In this document: positions 1 through 9,149 of the stretch, piece by piece | How positions within the stretch are numbered: the first letter of the stretch is position 1 | Layout of the letters: each line of letters opens with the position of its first letter | Source: Puccinia triticina | Lineage: Eukaryota > Basidiomycota > Pucciniomycetes > Pucciniales > Pucciniaceae | Reading direction: 5' to 3' | DNA length: 64,000 nucleotides | Assembly (NCBI RefSeq): GCF_026914185.1 | Contig: NC_070563.1 | Span: 5,539,001-5,603,000 of the forward strand | Notes under the pieces: generated by a model | What the model was told of the DNA's origin: nothing | Databases searched by the model: none | What the model saw: the letters and a program-made list of their open reading frames with translations, nothing else | Position numbers and translations under genes: made by a program

Positions 1-1743
1 CGGATCCATCCGGAGTCGATTGCACGAAATCAGAAGCCCTAGATACTCGACTTCGCTCTTGGAAAACTCGCATTTTTCGGGTTTCAGCCACAGGGTGTGT
101 TTGCTCAATGTTTCAAGTACCGTCTTGACTGCTGCCTCGTGATTGGATCCCTTCTTCGTATAGATCATGATGTCGTCCAGGTAAGCCGCTACATCTTTCC
201 CGATTCGGCCGAGCAGAATATCCTGCATGAAATACTGAAAATACCCAGGTGCGCCGGTCGGCCCAAACGGCATCGTCAAAGGAGCAAATTGCCCTGAACG
301 ACAGATAAACGCCAGTTTGTCCTCGTCGCCCTCAGCGACACGGAGGTTACCATACGCATTCCGTAAATCCAGCGTGGTGAACGTGTCGGCGTCCAAGAGG
401 CTGTCGACTAGATCCATGGTGAGGGGCAAGGGGTACTTGTTCTTGACGGTCACAGCGTTGAGTTTCCGGTAGTCGAAGCATGGTCGTAGATTGCCATCCT
501 TCTTCCCGGCGAATATGACCGGAGCCGCCCATGGGGAAGTGGTTCGGCGAATAGTCCCGTTTGTAAGCCCTTCGTTGATCAGGGTGTCTAACGCCTCATT
601 CTCAGCGGGGGACAGGGGAATGATCCGGCTGGCCTGCGGCACTGCGCCTGGCGTCAGCTCAACCCTAAAGTCGTATCGGCGGCGGGGGGGTAGGCCTTGC
701 GAGGCGGATTTCTGAAACATCCTGAGGTACCGGTGGTACGAGGCGGGGACAAGCTCCTCAATGGACTTGGCGGGTGTCTGCGCGGCGGCCCGGGCGGCCA
801 GACGGGCGGAAGTTGACCAAGACGTCCGGGCGGTCGATAGTCCTATAGTATTAGGGGAAGCGCACTGGCTAGCTGAAACTGGGCGGTTGGAAGGTTGGCA
901 AGACTCACAATGCGGGGGTGCTAGCGTGTCTTCCAACTGTGTTGGATGGGTAGACACACACCCCCTCGTCAGAATCCTAGCTTCCCTCCTGGGCTCGTCC
1001 AATGGGGAGGGTTTTGGCGGAGACGACGAAGCTGAACAGACAGCTGCAACAGGCGGCCGGGCGGTGGGGGGTTCTAAAGGATGGGGGGGAGCACACTGGC
1101 TAGCTGAAACAGGGTGTTTGGAAAGTTGGCGAGACTCACAATGCGGGGGTGCTAGCGTGTCTTCCAACTGTGTTGGATGGGTAGACACACACCCCCTCGT
1201 CAGAATCCTAGCTTCCCTCCTGGGCTCGTCCAATGGGGAGGGTTTTGGCGGAGACGACGAAGCTGTATAGACAGCTGCATTGGGAGGAATGAGACGGCGG
1301 TTAGTCCAGTCGATCAAGTGGCCATTGCGGCGTAGCCACGGCATGCCGAGGATGCCGTTGTAAGAGTCTTTCAGGGTGGTGACAATCATGCGGGACGGGG
1401 CGGTTTCATTTTGGAGGGTGACAGAGAGTTCAAACGAGGCGGGGCGGGTCGATCCGTCAAATCCGTAGACGGTACGGTGGGTGGGTGTAGCGTATTGCAG
1501 CAATCCGAGGCGGCGGGCGTAGGAGTCACTCAGCACGTTGTGGGTGGCTCCCGAATCAATGAGAAAAGAGGGAATGAATGTGGCTCGTGGGACGTTAGAA
1601 ATTGAGACGGCTAACGGCAAGAATAATCTTGGGTCAATTGTATTGCATTTAAAATTCAACTCGCTAGCGCCGACATCTACTCTAACAACGGTGGGTTTAC
1701 TCAGATTAGGCACATTGATCAGACCTGAGCTTCTCCATTTTTT
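1..1743 (-). CDS. Ty3/gypsy pol polyprotein, partial (protease and reverse transcriptase)
   Basis: Open frame on the minus strand that runs off the left edge of the window. It encodes a retroviral-type aspartic protease (IDSGATH, about 1540-1560), a proline-rich linker, then reverse transcriptase with the catalytic YLDD motif at about 169-183, followed by EVEYLGLLIS. RNase H and integrase would lie beyond the window. It has no useful ATG of its own: the frame is -1 relative to the upstream gag and can be entered at the slippery heptamer at 1737-1743. I saw no stop in the stretches I translated, so the element may be recent. Role: processing of the Gag-Pol polyprotein and synthesis of the element's cDNA in cytoplasmic particles. 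Confidence 0.9.
859..1281 (-). repeat. In-frame 231-base tandem duplication inside gypsy pol
   Basis: The sequence at 859-1050 recurs at 1090-1281 with an offset of exactly 231 bases (77 codons), with only scattered differences. It encodes the proline/serine-rich linker between protease and reverse transcriptase. Because the unit is a multiple of three, the pol frame stays open through both copies. Confidence 0.9.
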
Positions 1744-2804
1744 GACAAGCTCGCATTCTCATTGGTCGGGGTCGCTTGATTGGCACGGAGTGTGTTGATC
1801 TCGGCTTGGAGTGCGGCGATGCGGGCATTCGAAGACACTTGCTGGCGTCCCCTACCGTCCTTTCGTCCGCTCGAACAACCGCGGGAGATGTGACCCTCCT
1901 GTCCACAGCGGAAACAAAGGTTTAATTCAACTCGGCGGGCTCGCTCGGCGTCGGGTAACGGGTTGCGCTTGTTGGTCGTCTGTTGGAAAGCGGACAGGTC
2001 CATTGCGTTGGGGTCTGGGGCTGGGTTGTTGGAGGTGGAGGGGGAGGGTCTGGTGGAATATTGGTTTGCTATTCCCTCGATGGTCTGTCCGGCCCTCAAC
2101 GCCAACGCCTGCATATCTTGCAAGGTTGCAAAAGCCACGCTGCTCATAACGATCGCCAGCTGGACCTTCTCCTTCAACCCTTGTTGATAAAGGCTCATGA
2201 GCGGACCGTTGGCCCATCCGATCGCGCGGGCGTGCATGTTGAAAGTCTGGGTGTAGGCTGACACGGTCCCCGTTTGGCGGAGGCTTCTTAAGGCGATCTC
2301 GGATTTCTGCTTGCGGTTGTGGTCGTAGAAGCTAGCCGAGAAATCGTTGAGGAAGTTCTGGAATATGATAACCTCGCCTCGGACCAGCTTCTCCAAGTAC
2401 GGTTGGGCCCACGTTGCCGCATAATCCGTTAAGAAGGACACCGCAAAGGCGACTTTAGTGGAGTCGCTGGGGAATCGTTCGGGGAAGGTGATCGTGTGGA
2501 GACCGATCTGGCTGATGAAAGCCTCTGCTGAGGCGCCACGGGTCCCGTCGAACGCCTTCGGTTTCGCAAGAACAAGGGTGCTGGGGGCTGCTGCTGGCGC
2601 TGGGGGTTGGGCAGGTTGGACCTGGTTGTCGACGTTGGCGGCTTCCGCGATCCGGGCTTCGGCCATACGGAGTCGTTCCTCGACAGCTACATGTTGGGCC
2701 CGCTCCTTGTCCATCCTAAGCCTCATCGCTTCCAATTGGGCGTTGAGTGCGTCCATGTCGTCGGCAGGGCTTTGGTGCTTTATGACACGGGGTGCCCTTG
2801 CCAC
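1719..2804 (-). CDS. gag: Ty3/gypsy Gag protein
   Basis: Predicted 361-residue capsid/nucleocapsid protein. The N-terminal third is a charged coiled-coil-like segment (LNAQLEAMRLRMDKERAQ). The middle matches the retrotransposon gag fold (FDGTRGASAEAFISQI, then SFLTDYAATWAQPYL). Residues about 297-310 form a CCHC zinc knuckle, CFRCGQEGHISRGC. A short helical tail ends at a TGA just after the slippery site. The ATG at 2804 is the first in frame. Gag assembles the virus-like particle and packages element RNA. It overlaps pol by frameshift, the usual arrangement in this superfamily. Confidence 0.92.
   Translation of the reverse strand: MARAPRVIKHQSPADDMDALNAQLEAMRLRMDKERAQHVAVEERLRMAEARIAEAANVDNQVQPAQPPAPAAAPSTLVLAKPKAFDGTRGASAEAFISQIGLHTITFPERFPSDSTKVAFAVSFLTDYAATWAQPYLEKLVRGEVIIFQNFLNDFSASFYDHNRKQKSEIALRSLRQTGTVSAYTQTFNMHARAIGWANGPLMSLYQQGLKEKVQLAIVMSSVAFATLQDMQALALRAGQTIEGIANQYSTRPSPSTSNNPAPDPNAMDLSAFQQTTNKRNPLPDAERARRVELNLCFRCGQEGHISRGCSSGRKDGRGRQQVSSNARIAALQAEINTLRANQATPTNENASLSKNGEAQV
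1737..1743 (-). promoter_or_regulatory. Predicted -1 ribosomal frameshift site joining gag and pol
   Basis: On the minus strand the gag frame reads TCA AAA AAT, giving the canonical slippery heptamer A AAA AAT (X XXY YYZ). The gag stop TGA is at 1719-1721, 16 bases further on. Slipping back one base enters a frame with no stop that runs through KKWRSSGLINVPNL into the protease. Seen directly: the heptamer, its phase and the open -1 frame. Use of the site is inferred. I did not fold the downstream sequence for a stimulating pseudoknot. Confidence 0.6.
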
Positions 2805-3250
2805 AGTGTACCCTAAAACCTCGGGACGCGTCTCGGTGTTGGGTGTTTGCTGGAGGGGTCTGGGGTTTGCTCCGCGGGCCGTCCGAGTTGTCGGCTAATG
2901 AGGAGCGGCGGTATCGGTCGGCAGAGGACGAAAGGTGTCCGGCAGAGGACGAAAGGTGTCAGGTCGGTGGAGGGTGGTGAAGCGAAAGGGTAGAGTCTGG
3001 AGGATCGATAAGGTTTGGGGGTGATGAATACGGTTCAAAGGGGAGGGGGTTTTTTGGGGGGCTGTTCTACGGCGTTCCAAGGCTGTTCCGGCGACGGCGG
3101 CTGTCCTTCAACGGTTGGTGGGGCTCTACGGCGTATCAAGGCTATTCCGGCTACGGCGGCTGTCCTTGAACGGTGGCGGAGCTGAGTAATGGTAACGAAA
3201 AAAAAAGATTTATAGAGTTAGCAATATGTTATAACTATAACTTGATGAGT
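2805..3250. repeat. Leader region upstream of gypsy gag with two small tandem repeats
   Basis: No gene. On the element's strand this is the leader upstream of gag. Two tandem duplications are visible: a 21-base unit (core GGCAGAGGACGAAAGGTGTC) twice at about 2918-2959, and a unit of about 62 bases (core TACGGCGGCTGTCCTT) twice at about 3057-3178. A 5' LTR should lie at or beyond this point, but I could not find its ends or a primer-binding site. Confidence 0.6.
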
Positions 3251-3335
3251 TGATTGCTAACTGGGGAATGTACAATGTGGGGAGGAGAGCTTGAAGATAA
3301 CCTCCTCAGGAATGGAAACCCCTGGCGAGTACAAG

Positions 3336-3546
3336 GGGGTCTACAAGGTTGTAACACCGGTCATCAAGAGGAGGTGCTACTCTCAATGACCAGTTGGTCT
3401 GACCGGTCATCAAGAGGAGGTGCTACTCCCCTTGGTGACCGGCACAGACCGGTCATTGAGAGGAGATGTTACTCCCCTCAATGACCGGCACAGATTGGTT
3501 CTCAAGAGATGTGACTCACCTTGATGACCGGTGATGACCGGTGTGG
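3336..3546. repeat. Array I of hairpin repeats (ACCGGTCAT family)
   Basis: Imperfect units of about 35-40 bases. Each has a left arm like ACCGGTCATCAAGAGGAGG, a short loop and a right arm like CCCCTCAATGACCGG, so most units are inverted repeats able to form a hairpin. The same family is denser at 4715-5175. No coding sense is evident. Confidence 0.8.
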
Positions 3547-3604
3547 TAGACGGAAAAGTGAAAAATCAAAAGTTTTTTCTCATACATATATTTACTCACC
3601 CTAG
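3533..3604. repeat. 72-base direct repeat, copy 1
   Basis: Runs from GATGACCGGTGTGGTAGACG to TTTACTCACCCTAG. It recurs almost base for base at 5171-5242, each time at the right-hand edge of a hairpin array. Flanking sequence differs after the final CTAG. Confidence 0.9.
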
Positions 3605-4714
3605 GCCTCAAGATACCACCAAATGAACCTCATAAATGGATTTTACGTCCAATTCTACCCTTAGTCACCACTGGAAGCGTCACTGGAACCCCACTAGATT
3701 GGAAGTGACACCCTCTTGGACCCTTGTGGACACAGCCAGCCCCAGCCATCAACCTGTCACAAACCTCAAGTCACCTTTCCCAGGTATACACATACTCAGC
3801 CCCAGCCAAACACATACCCTTGTCTATCCCTCTTATCTCCACTGCATATGCAGAGGACTAACCCCATTTCTTCTGCATTTGACATGTCCCCGCTTCATTT
3901 ATGCACCCCTTGCAGCTGCATGCAGTCTTCTGACCCCATTTTCCGCACTCCTTGCATTAGTCTGACACCACTCATGCACCCCTGGCATGAGGTACCCCTG
4001 TATTTGACATTTCCCCACCTTGTCTATGCACTCCTTGCATTAGTATGACATCATCTTTCATTTCTCACCCCACTTTTTGCCTGTATTTAGTATCTTCTGA
4101 CACCACTTGTACACAGCCTACCAGCTAAAATCCCTCATCCAGGGTCCCCCTTGTAGCTAAAATCCCTCACATTTGTCTATATAATTAGGAGCTCTCTCCC
4201 CCCCCCAGTTGTTTTTCTCTCAGCTCAGTATTCCCCAGTTATTTACACACCACCTATAGCTTTACAATTACACTTATAACACCTCATAACAGCCCTTACA
4301 TTTGCAAATAACCACTGAGCTCACTCTCATAACTCTCATATCTCTTTCTTGACATATCACATGCCTGTCACGAGTTAACCCGTTCCTGGTTCAACTCCCA
4401 ACTGAGAAGCATACCCTTCTCAGTCCAGACACTCTTCTCAACTTTTTATATCACCCTCTCAAGGAACTGTGTTCAAACCCCACCGGAAACATCAAGTCAA
4501 CTTTCTTTCCCATCATCATAAACTCTCTCATCTTTCACATACCTGTCATTGAACAACTTCATCTGGAACTAGACCAGACCTATCACTTGATTGAAACTTG
4601 CCAAGCTTAGCTTGATGGGTCTTGTTATCTGATAGTGTAGAAGGCCAGAGTTTGCACCTCCATCATCCCCTTCTCCATTCAGCAAAAGGGTTTGACAACC
4701 ACTTTCAAGTCTTA
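3605..4714. other. Intergenic sequence between the two hairpin arrays
   Basis: About 1.1 kb of pyrimidine-rich, low-complexity sequence with no convincing gene. It has recurring CACCCC/TTGCAT words, a TATA-like TCTATATAATTAGG near 4175 followed by a run of C, then CAGTT-rich sequence. It could be LTR or leader remains of the neighbouring copia element, but I found no matching second LTR. Confidence 0.4.
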
Positions 4715-5175
4715 CACCGGTCATTGAGAGGTGTGAGTCCTCTCAATGACTGGTCTGTGCCGGTCACCGAGGGGAGTAGCACCTCCTCTCAATTACCGGT
4801 CAGACTGACTGGTCATCAAGAGTAGCACCTCCCCTCAATGACCAGTACACATTGGTCATCCAGAGGAGGTTTCATTCCCCTCAATGACCAGTCTGGCCAG
4901 TCATTGAGCAATGTGACTCACCTCAATGACAGGTCATCAAGAGGTGTTATTACCCTTGATTACCGGTCTGACCGGTCATTGAGAGGTGTGAGTCCTCTCA
5001 ACGACCGGTCTGTGCCGGTCATTGAGAGATGTGACTCACCTCAATGACCGGTGATGACTGGTCATTGAGAGGTGTTATTACCCTCAATGACCGGTCTGAC
5101 CAATCATTGAGAGGTGTGAGTCCACTTTATCACCGGTCTGTGCTGGTCATTGGGAGGTGTGAGCCCTCTTGATGA
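4715..5175. repeat. Array II of hairpin repeats (ACCGGTCAT family)
   Basis: About a dozen tandem units. A clear one reads ACCGGTCATTGAGAGG, loop TGTGAGT, CCTCTCAATGACTGGT: a 16-base arm with a 7-base loop. Units vary by substitution (ACCGGTCT, GACTGGTCAT) but mostly keep the complementary arms, as in array I. It abuts the truncated 3' end of the copia ORF. Confidence 0.85.
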
Positions 5176-5242
5176 CCGGTGTGGTAGACGGAAAAGTGAA
5201 AAATCAAAAGTTTTTCCTCATACATATATTTACTCACCCTAG
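5171..5242. repeat. 72-base direct repeat, copy 2
   Basis: Near-identical to 3533-3604. Its end overlaps the last codons of the truncated copia ORF (stop at 5234), so this repeat supplies the new stop codon. That places the truncation breakpoint at or very near the repeat edge. Confidence 0.85.
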
Positions 5243-8200
5243 ACGTTGAACATTATCAGACCATTTAATCTCTAGTTGTGCTTCCATTCCGCGCCGCAGA
5301 TCATTCAGGAGTAATTTGTCCAATGACAACGCGAAGCCGTCATCTACGTGCAGCCAAATGATAATAAAATTTCCACTACGGCGAAACAAATAGAGGGAGG
5401 GCTCTATTTCACTGGCCTCAAATCCAAGCGCTTGAACCGTCTTCTGGAAGAATTTCCACCAGCAACAGGCAGCTTGCTTTGTTCCGTAAAGGGCTTTCTT
5501 GAGGCGCATAACTTTTCCTTTGAGTGAAGGGTTGATCTCAACAGGCGGTTGAATGTAGACCTCCTCTTCAATCGGACTGTAGAGGTAGGCCAAGCTTACA
5601 TCAAACGTTGCGGTCGAGAATTTGTGAGAGATCGCAATGGAGATGAGTAGGCGGAGCGTATTCAGGGACGCTGTCGGAGCATATGTTTCATTATAATCCA
5701 GTCCAAGTTGTTGGTTGAAACCCTTGGCGATATACCTTGCGCAATACTTGTCAATCGAACCATCCGGTTTTCTTTTTATTGAGAACACCCACCAAGCCAC
5801 CAAAGCTTTGCAGACTTTTGGGGCTACTGCAGGAATCCACACTTCCAGTTGTCCAAATTTAAGCATCTTGTATTTGGCCGCCTCGTGCCACAAGTGAGCA
5901 TCCGGACCAGAGAGTGCTTGCTTTATTGTCTTTGGTAGATTATGTTCCTCCGCAGTCGACAGGAGTCCCATTTGTTTTTGTTCTTCCTTGGCAATCTCCG
6001 AAGTCTTCTCTTCCCCAAGCTTCAACATAATTTGCTTCAAAATCATATCAACCTGTGATTCTTTGTCTTGATCCGGGTTGGCAAAAAGATCAGGAGCTGT
6101 TTGTGCTGTTGCCTTTTCAACTGGGAGTTTCTGGAAGTCCGGAAACTTAACCAAGGCCAAGTGGACTATTCTACGTTCATTGGGAACCCAAAACAGCCAG
6201 CCGGTGCCAGACGCTGGATAACCAAGGAGTTGGCCTTCTCTGGCTCTCTTGTTGAGCTTCTTCCGCTTCTCCTTTGGGATGTGGATGATGCCACGGTCCC
6301 CAAAAGGGTACAACGTCTCTGGAATGGGTTTTACCTTGTATAAGAGCTCAAGCGGGGTTTTCTCGCCAGTTCGGGAGTTTGGGATTTGATTATGCAAGTG
6401 AGCCGCAGTCAAATAGGCAAAACTCCACCAGATGCTTGAGAGTTCACTAGTGTGGAGCATTGTCCGCGCCATGTCACCAAGGTTCCTGTTCACCCTTTTG
6501 GCCTCGCCATTTTGGGATGGTGAGTATGGCGTGACTGGGACTAGGGTAGTTCCAATAGCTTCCAGTTGGGGCTTAAGACTTTTGGTATATTCTAGCGCGT
6601 TATCACATCGCAGATACGTTGGTGCTTTCCCCAGGGCCGTTTTCAAATGCTTGATCCAGGTCATGATTTTCTCAGGTACATTGCTCCTGTTCGCCATTGG
6701 CGCACAAAAAGTGTAGGTACTTGCATGGTCCCTCAGAGTGACAAGGTACCGACATCCATTTATGTCAAGGTTGAGGGGGCCGATCACATCCGAGACGCAG
6801 AAGTCTAGAGGGTTGTTGCGAGGGATTTGCGTCTCCATCCCCATAGCCTTCTTGTCCATGCTCTTGGACTTTGCACACTGTTTGCAGAAAAACACCTTCC
6901 AGGCAATTTTCTTGTCCGGATAGTTTACTTGCAGAAAGTTTCTCACTACTGGGTCAGATACGTGACCTAGTCGAACGTGCCAAAGGTACGGGTTGAAAGA
7001 TGGGGTCTCAGAGATCTTTTTTGATTGCAAAAGAGCACTGGTCTTGAGTGACCAGCAGTAATTATGAAAGACTGTTTCATATTTACTATTACAAGGATCA
7101 AAGAGAGTCGCCTGAGTACCTTCGTAAACTAGCCTCCATCCTTCCGCAAGCAACCTCCCAGTCAATAGTATGATCCCATCAACACCTGCACAATGGTATA
7201 CGTCCCTAATTGTTAGCGGACCCTTTGGAGTTGGGATCGTCACACTGCCGATTTTGGTGACCGTCACATTTGCGTTGGACACGGCCAGGTAGAAGGTACA
7301 AGGGCTAGTTAGCTTCTTGTTGACTTTTAAAAGGGGCAAGTCGCCGCTTACGTGGGCCAAGGCTCCAGAGTCAATAAGAACACCATCACTGACATCAGGG
7401 ATGTTGACCTGCCTGATGAAATTGCCAGAGTTTTTGGGTTGCTGCGGAGGTTGATACTTTGAGTCTTTTGCGTTGAAGTCAGCATCTGGAGGGCTGATTT
7501 TTCCGGTAGCCACGTCCCGCCAGAAGTGAGTACAGTCTGGGTACCAGTGGCCATCATCGCCGCAGTAGATACAGTGCACGCCATGCTTCTTGAGTAGGGA
7601 ATCCAATTGACCCTTGCCCTTAAACTTGACGGCTTTATCGATGGACAGCTGATTTTGGGTTCGCTGCGGCTGTTGGGAAGTACAACGTTGAGGAGCTACA
7701 TACCTCGGCTGGAATTGAACAGCTTGGATTTTGTCAAGGTCCATGGCCATTGGGTCAACCGTTGGTCCTAGGGGGAGAGATAAGGTCGCTCCAGTCTTGT
7801 TGCGTAATTTGTTTACCGCAAATTGGATGATTGTCAACACATCGTTGAAGGGGGGAGCTTCCTTGTTGTTTAGTTGTTGACTGATTGTAAACTCAAACGT
7901 CATGTGCTTGACTCCAACTGGGGGTTTGTAGAAGGACTGCAGGAAGATACCAAGGGCTTTGTCCCATGTTACTTTGAGCTCACCCAGCTCAGATTTAAGC
8001 TTTGCCCAGACCGGCAGGGTGGTATCCATTGCTGGTGCCAGGTCATTGATCAGTGCAACCATTTTGTTCAGGAGTTCAATTTTTCTCTGGCGGTCTGATT
8101 GGGAGCATTTGTTTTTCAACAGCTCAAAGATAGCCTTTGGGCTTGTCAGCTTTGAGGCATCAATGATGTCTCCGAGAGCGTCAACAACAGTGTTGTGTAT

Positions 8201-8752
8201 AAGGCTTGCAACCGTGGACGCTTTGTTGACCTGCAGGGTATTGAAGTTTTTGAGCGCATCCGTGAAAGCCGTTTGACGGACCAGAACATGTTGAAGTGTC
8301 CAATTGAGGGCCGCTTCCCAGACCAGAAAGTTAGTACCTTTGTAAGCTAAGATCGGCTTACAGGGATTGAGTTGGTGATGGACTTGGACTGGGTTTTTCA
8401 CAAAGTTGTCCATGATCATTTCTTGCCAAGTTTGGGAACATTGGACGACTGGGGCTGGGGCTGGGACCTGGTGTGCCATGGCTTGATTATTCCGAAGCAC
8501 AGTGATCTCTTCTTGCAAGTCGTTAAAGATCTGCCTAGCCTGAGGGGAAAGTTCGTCCATATCGTCACTTGATGAAGGAGAGGAGGGGATAGTGAAGGAG
8601 TTGGTAGGATTTTGAGAGGTAGAGGGTTGAAGTTGGTTTTGGTTGAGTATGGTTGATCGTTGGTGATCTATTTCTTCTTCTCGGTTTTTATTTTTCAATT
8701 CTTTGTCGATCTTCTTCAATCTGTCTTTCTTCTTCTCTATCCAATTCATCAA
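5234..8752 (-). CDS. Ty1/copia Gag-Pol polyprotein, 3'-truncated
   Basis: Uninterrupted 1172-codon frame. In order: lysine-rich N-terminus; Gag region; zinc knuckle CIYCGDDGHWYPDC at about residues 394-407; protease LIDSGALAHVSG near 460; GAG-pre-integrase zinc finger (HVRLGH ... CKQC); integrase DDE core (DVIGPL, RCDNALEY, GEAKRVNR); copia reverse transcriptase (ETYAPTAS, FDVSLAYL, LKKALYGTKQA) with WLHVDDG near 1136. It then stops after IKWSDNVQRLG, so all of RNase H is missing although the rest is intact. The break coincides with the 72-base repeat. No LTR pair was recognised, so autonomous movement is unlikely. Confidence 0.92.
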   Translation of the reverse strand: MMNWIEKKKDRLKKIDKELKNKNREEEIDHQRSTILNQNQLQPSTSQNPTNSFTIPSSPSSSDDMDELSPQARQIFNDLQEEITVLRNNQAMAHQVPAPAPVVQCSQTWQEMIMDNFVKNPVQVHHQLNPCKPILAYKGTNFLVWEAALNWTLQHVLVRQTAFTDALKNFNTLQVNKASTVASLIHNTVVDALGDIIDASKLTSPKAIFELLKNKCSQSDRQRKIELLNKMVALINDLAPAMDTTLPVWAKLKSELGELKVTWDKALGIFLQSFYKPPVGVKHMTFEFTISQQLNNKEAPPFNDVLTIIQFAVNKLRNKTGATLSLPLGPTVDPMAMDLDKIQAVQFQPRYVAPQRCTSQQPQRTQNQLSIDKAVKFKGKGQLDSLLKKHGVHCIYCGDDGHWYPDCTHFWRDVATGKISPPDADFNAKDSKYQPPQQPKNSGNFIRQVNIPDVSDGVLIDSGALAHVSGDLPLLKVNKKLTSPCTFYLAVSNANVTVTKIGSVTIPTPKGPLTIRDVYHCAGVDGIILLTGRLLAEGWRLVYEGTQATLFDPCNSKYETVFHNYCWSLKTSALLQSKKISETPSFNPYLWHVRLGHVSDPVVRNFLQVNYPDKKIAWKVFFCKQCAKSKSMDKKAMGMETQIPRNNPLDFCVSDVIGPLNLDINGCRYLVTLRDHASTYTFCAPMANRSNVPEKIMTWIKHLKTALGKAPTYLRCDNALEYTKSLKPQLEAIGTTLVPVTPYSPSQNGEAKRVNRNLGDMARTMLHTSELSSIWWSFAYLTAAHLHNQIPNSRTGEKTPLELLYKVKPIPETLYPFGDRGIIHIPKEKRKKLNKRAREGQLLGYPASGTGWLFWVPNERRIVHLALVKFPDFQKLPVEKATAQTAPDLFANPDQDKESQVDMILKQIMLKLGEEKTSEIAKEEQKQMGLLSTAEEHNLPKTIKQALSGPDAHLWHEAAKYKMLKFGQLEVWIPAVAPKVCKALVAWWVFSIKRKPDGSIDKYCARYIAKGFNQQLGLDYNETYAPTASLNTLRLLISIAISHKFSTATFDVSLAYLYSPIEEEVYIQPPVEINPSLKGKVMRLKKALYGTKQAACCWWKFFQKTVQALGFEASEIEPSLYLFRRSGNFIIIWLHVDDGFALSLDKLLLNDLRRGMEAQLEIKWSDNVQRLG

Positions 8753-8840
8753 GTCCCGAAAGGGAGTCGAGGATCAGTCTAGCGTAGCAAGAGCCAGCTT
8801 TTAAACTGTAAGATGCCCTATGTGGTATGGCAAATGGGAA

Positions 8841-9004
8841 CTGGACGAAACAGTCCCGTCGGGTCAGCTATTGGCGCTGCTGATCCTGTCTCCAATCTCG
8901 GTAATTGATTGCATGAAGATAACTAGGAAAACTAATACTAACCTGGACAAAACAGTCCCGTCGCGTCAGCTATCGGCGCTGCTGATCCCGTCTCCAATCT
9001 CGGT
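8841..9004. repeat. 62-base direct repeat between two copia elements
   Basis: Copies at 8841-8902 and 8943-9004 share CTGGAC.AAACAGTCCCGTCG and GGCGCTGCTGATCC; there are 40 bases between them. The region between the two back-to-back copia elements (8753-9150) has no gene and may include LTR or leader remains. Confidence 0.85.
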
Positions 9005-9149
9005 GAGGAAAAGATTGGAGGCGGGCGCAGGAACATCCAGGCAACATAGTAGCTACCCGAACTAACCGGGTGAATCCCCCGGAGTATCACCCATAAAGTT
9101 TTAGACTAAGTACATGAATATTGTTTTTGCACTCTTGTCTTCCGGCCAT

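Noticed and set aside
4396..4480. tRNA-like B-box words (GGTTCAACTCC, GTTCAAACCCC)
   Set aside because: No matching A box or cloverleaf could be formed nearby, so no tRNA gene or SINE is claimed.
4715..5175. CRISPR-like appearance of short palindromic repeats
   Set aside because: Units are contiguous with no unique spacers, the arms vary, and the setting is a eukaryotic nuclear genome.
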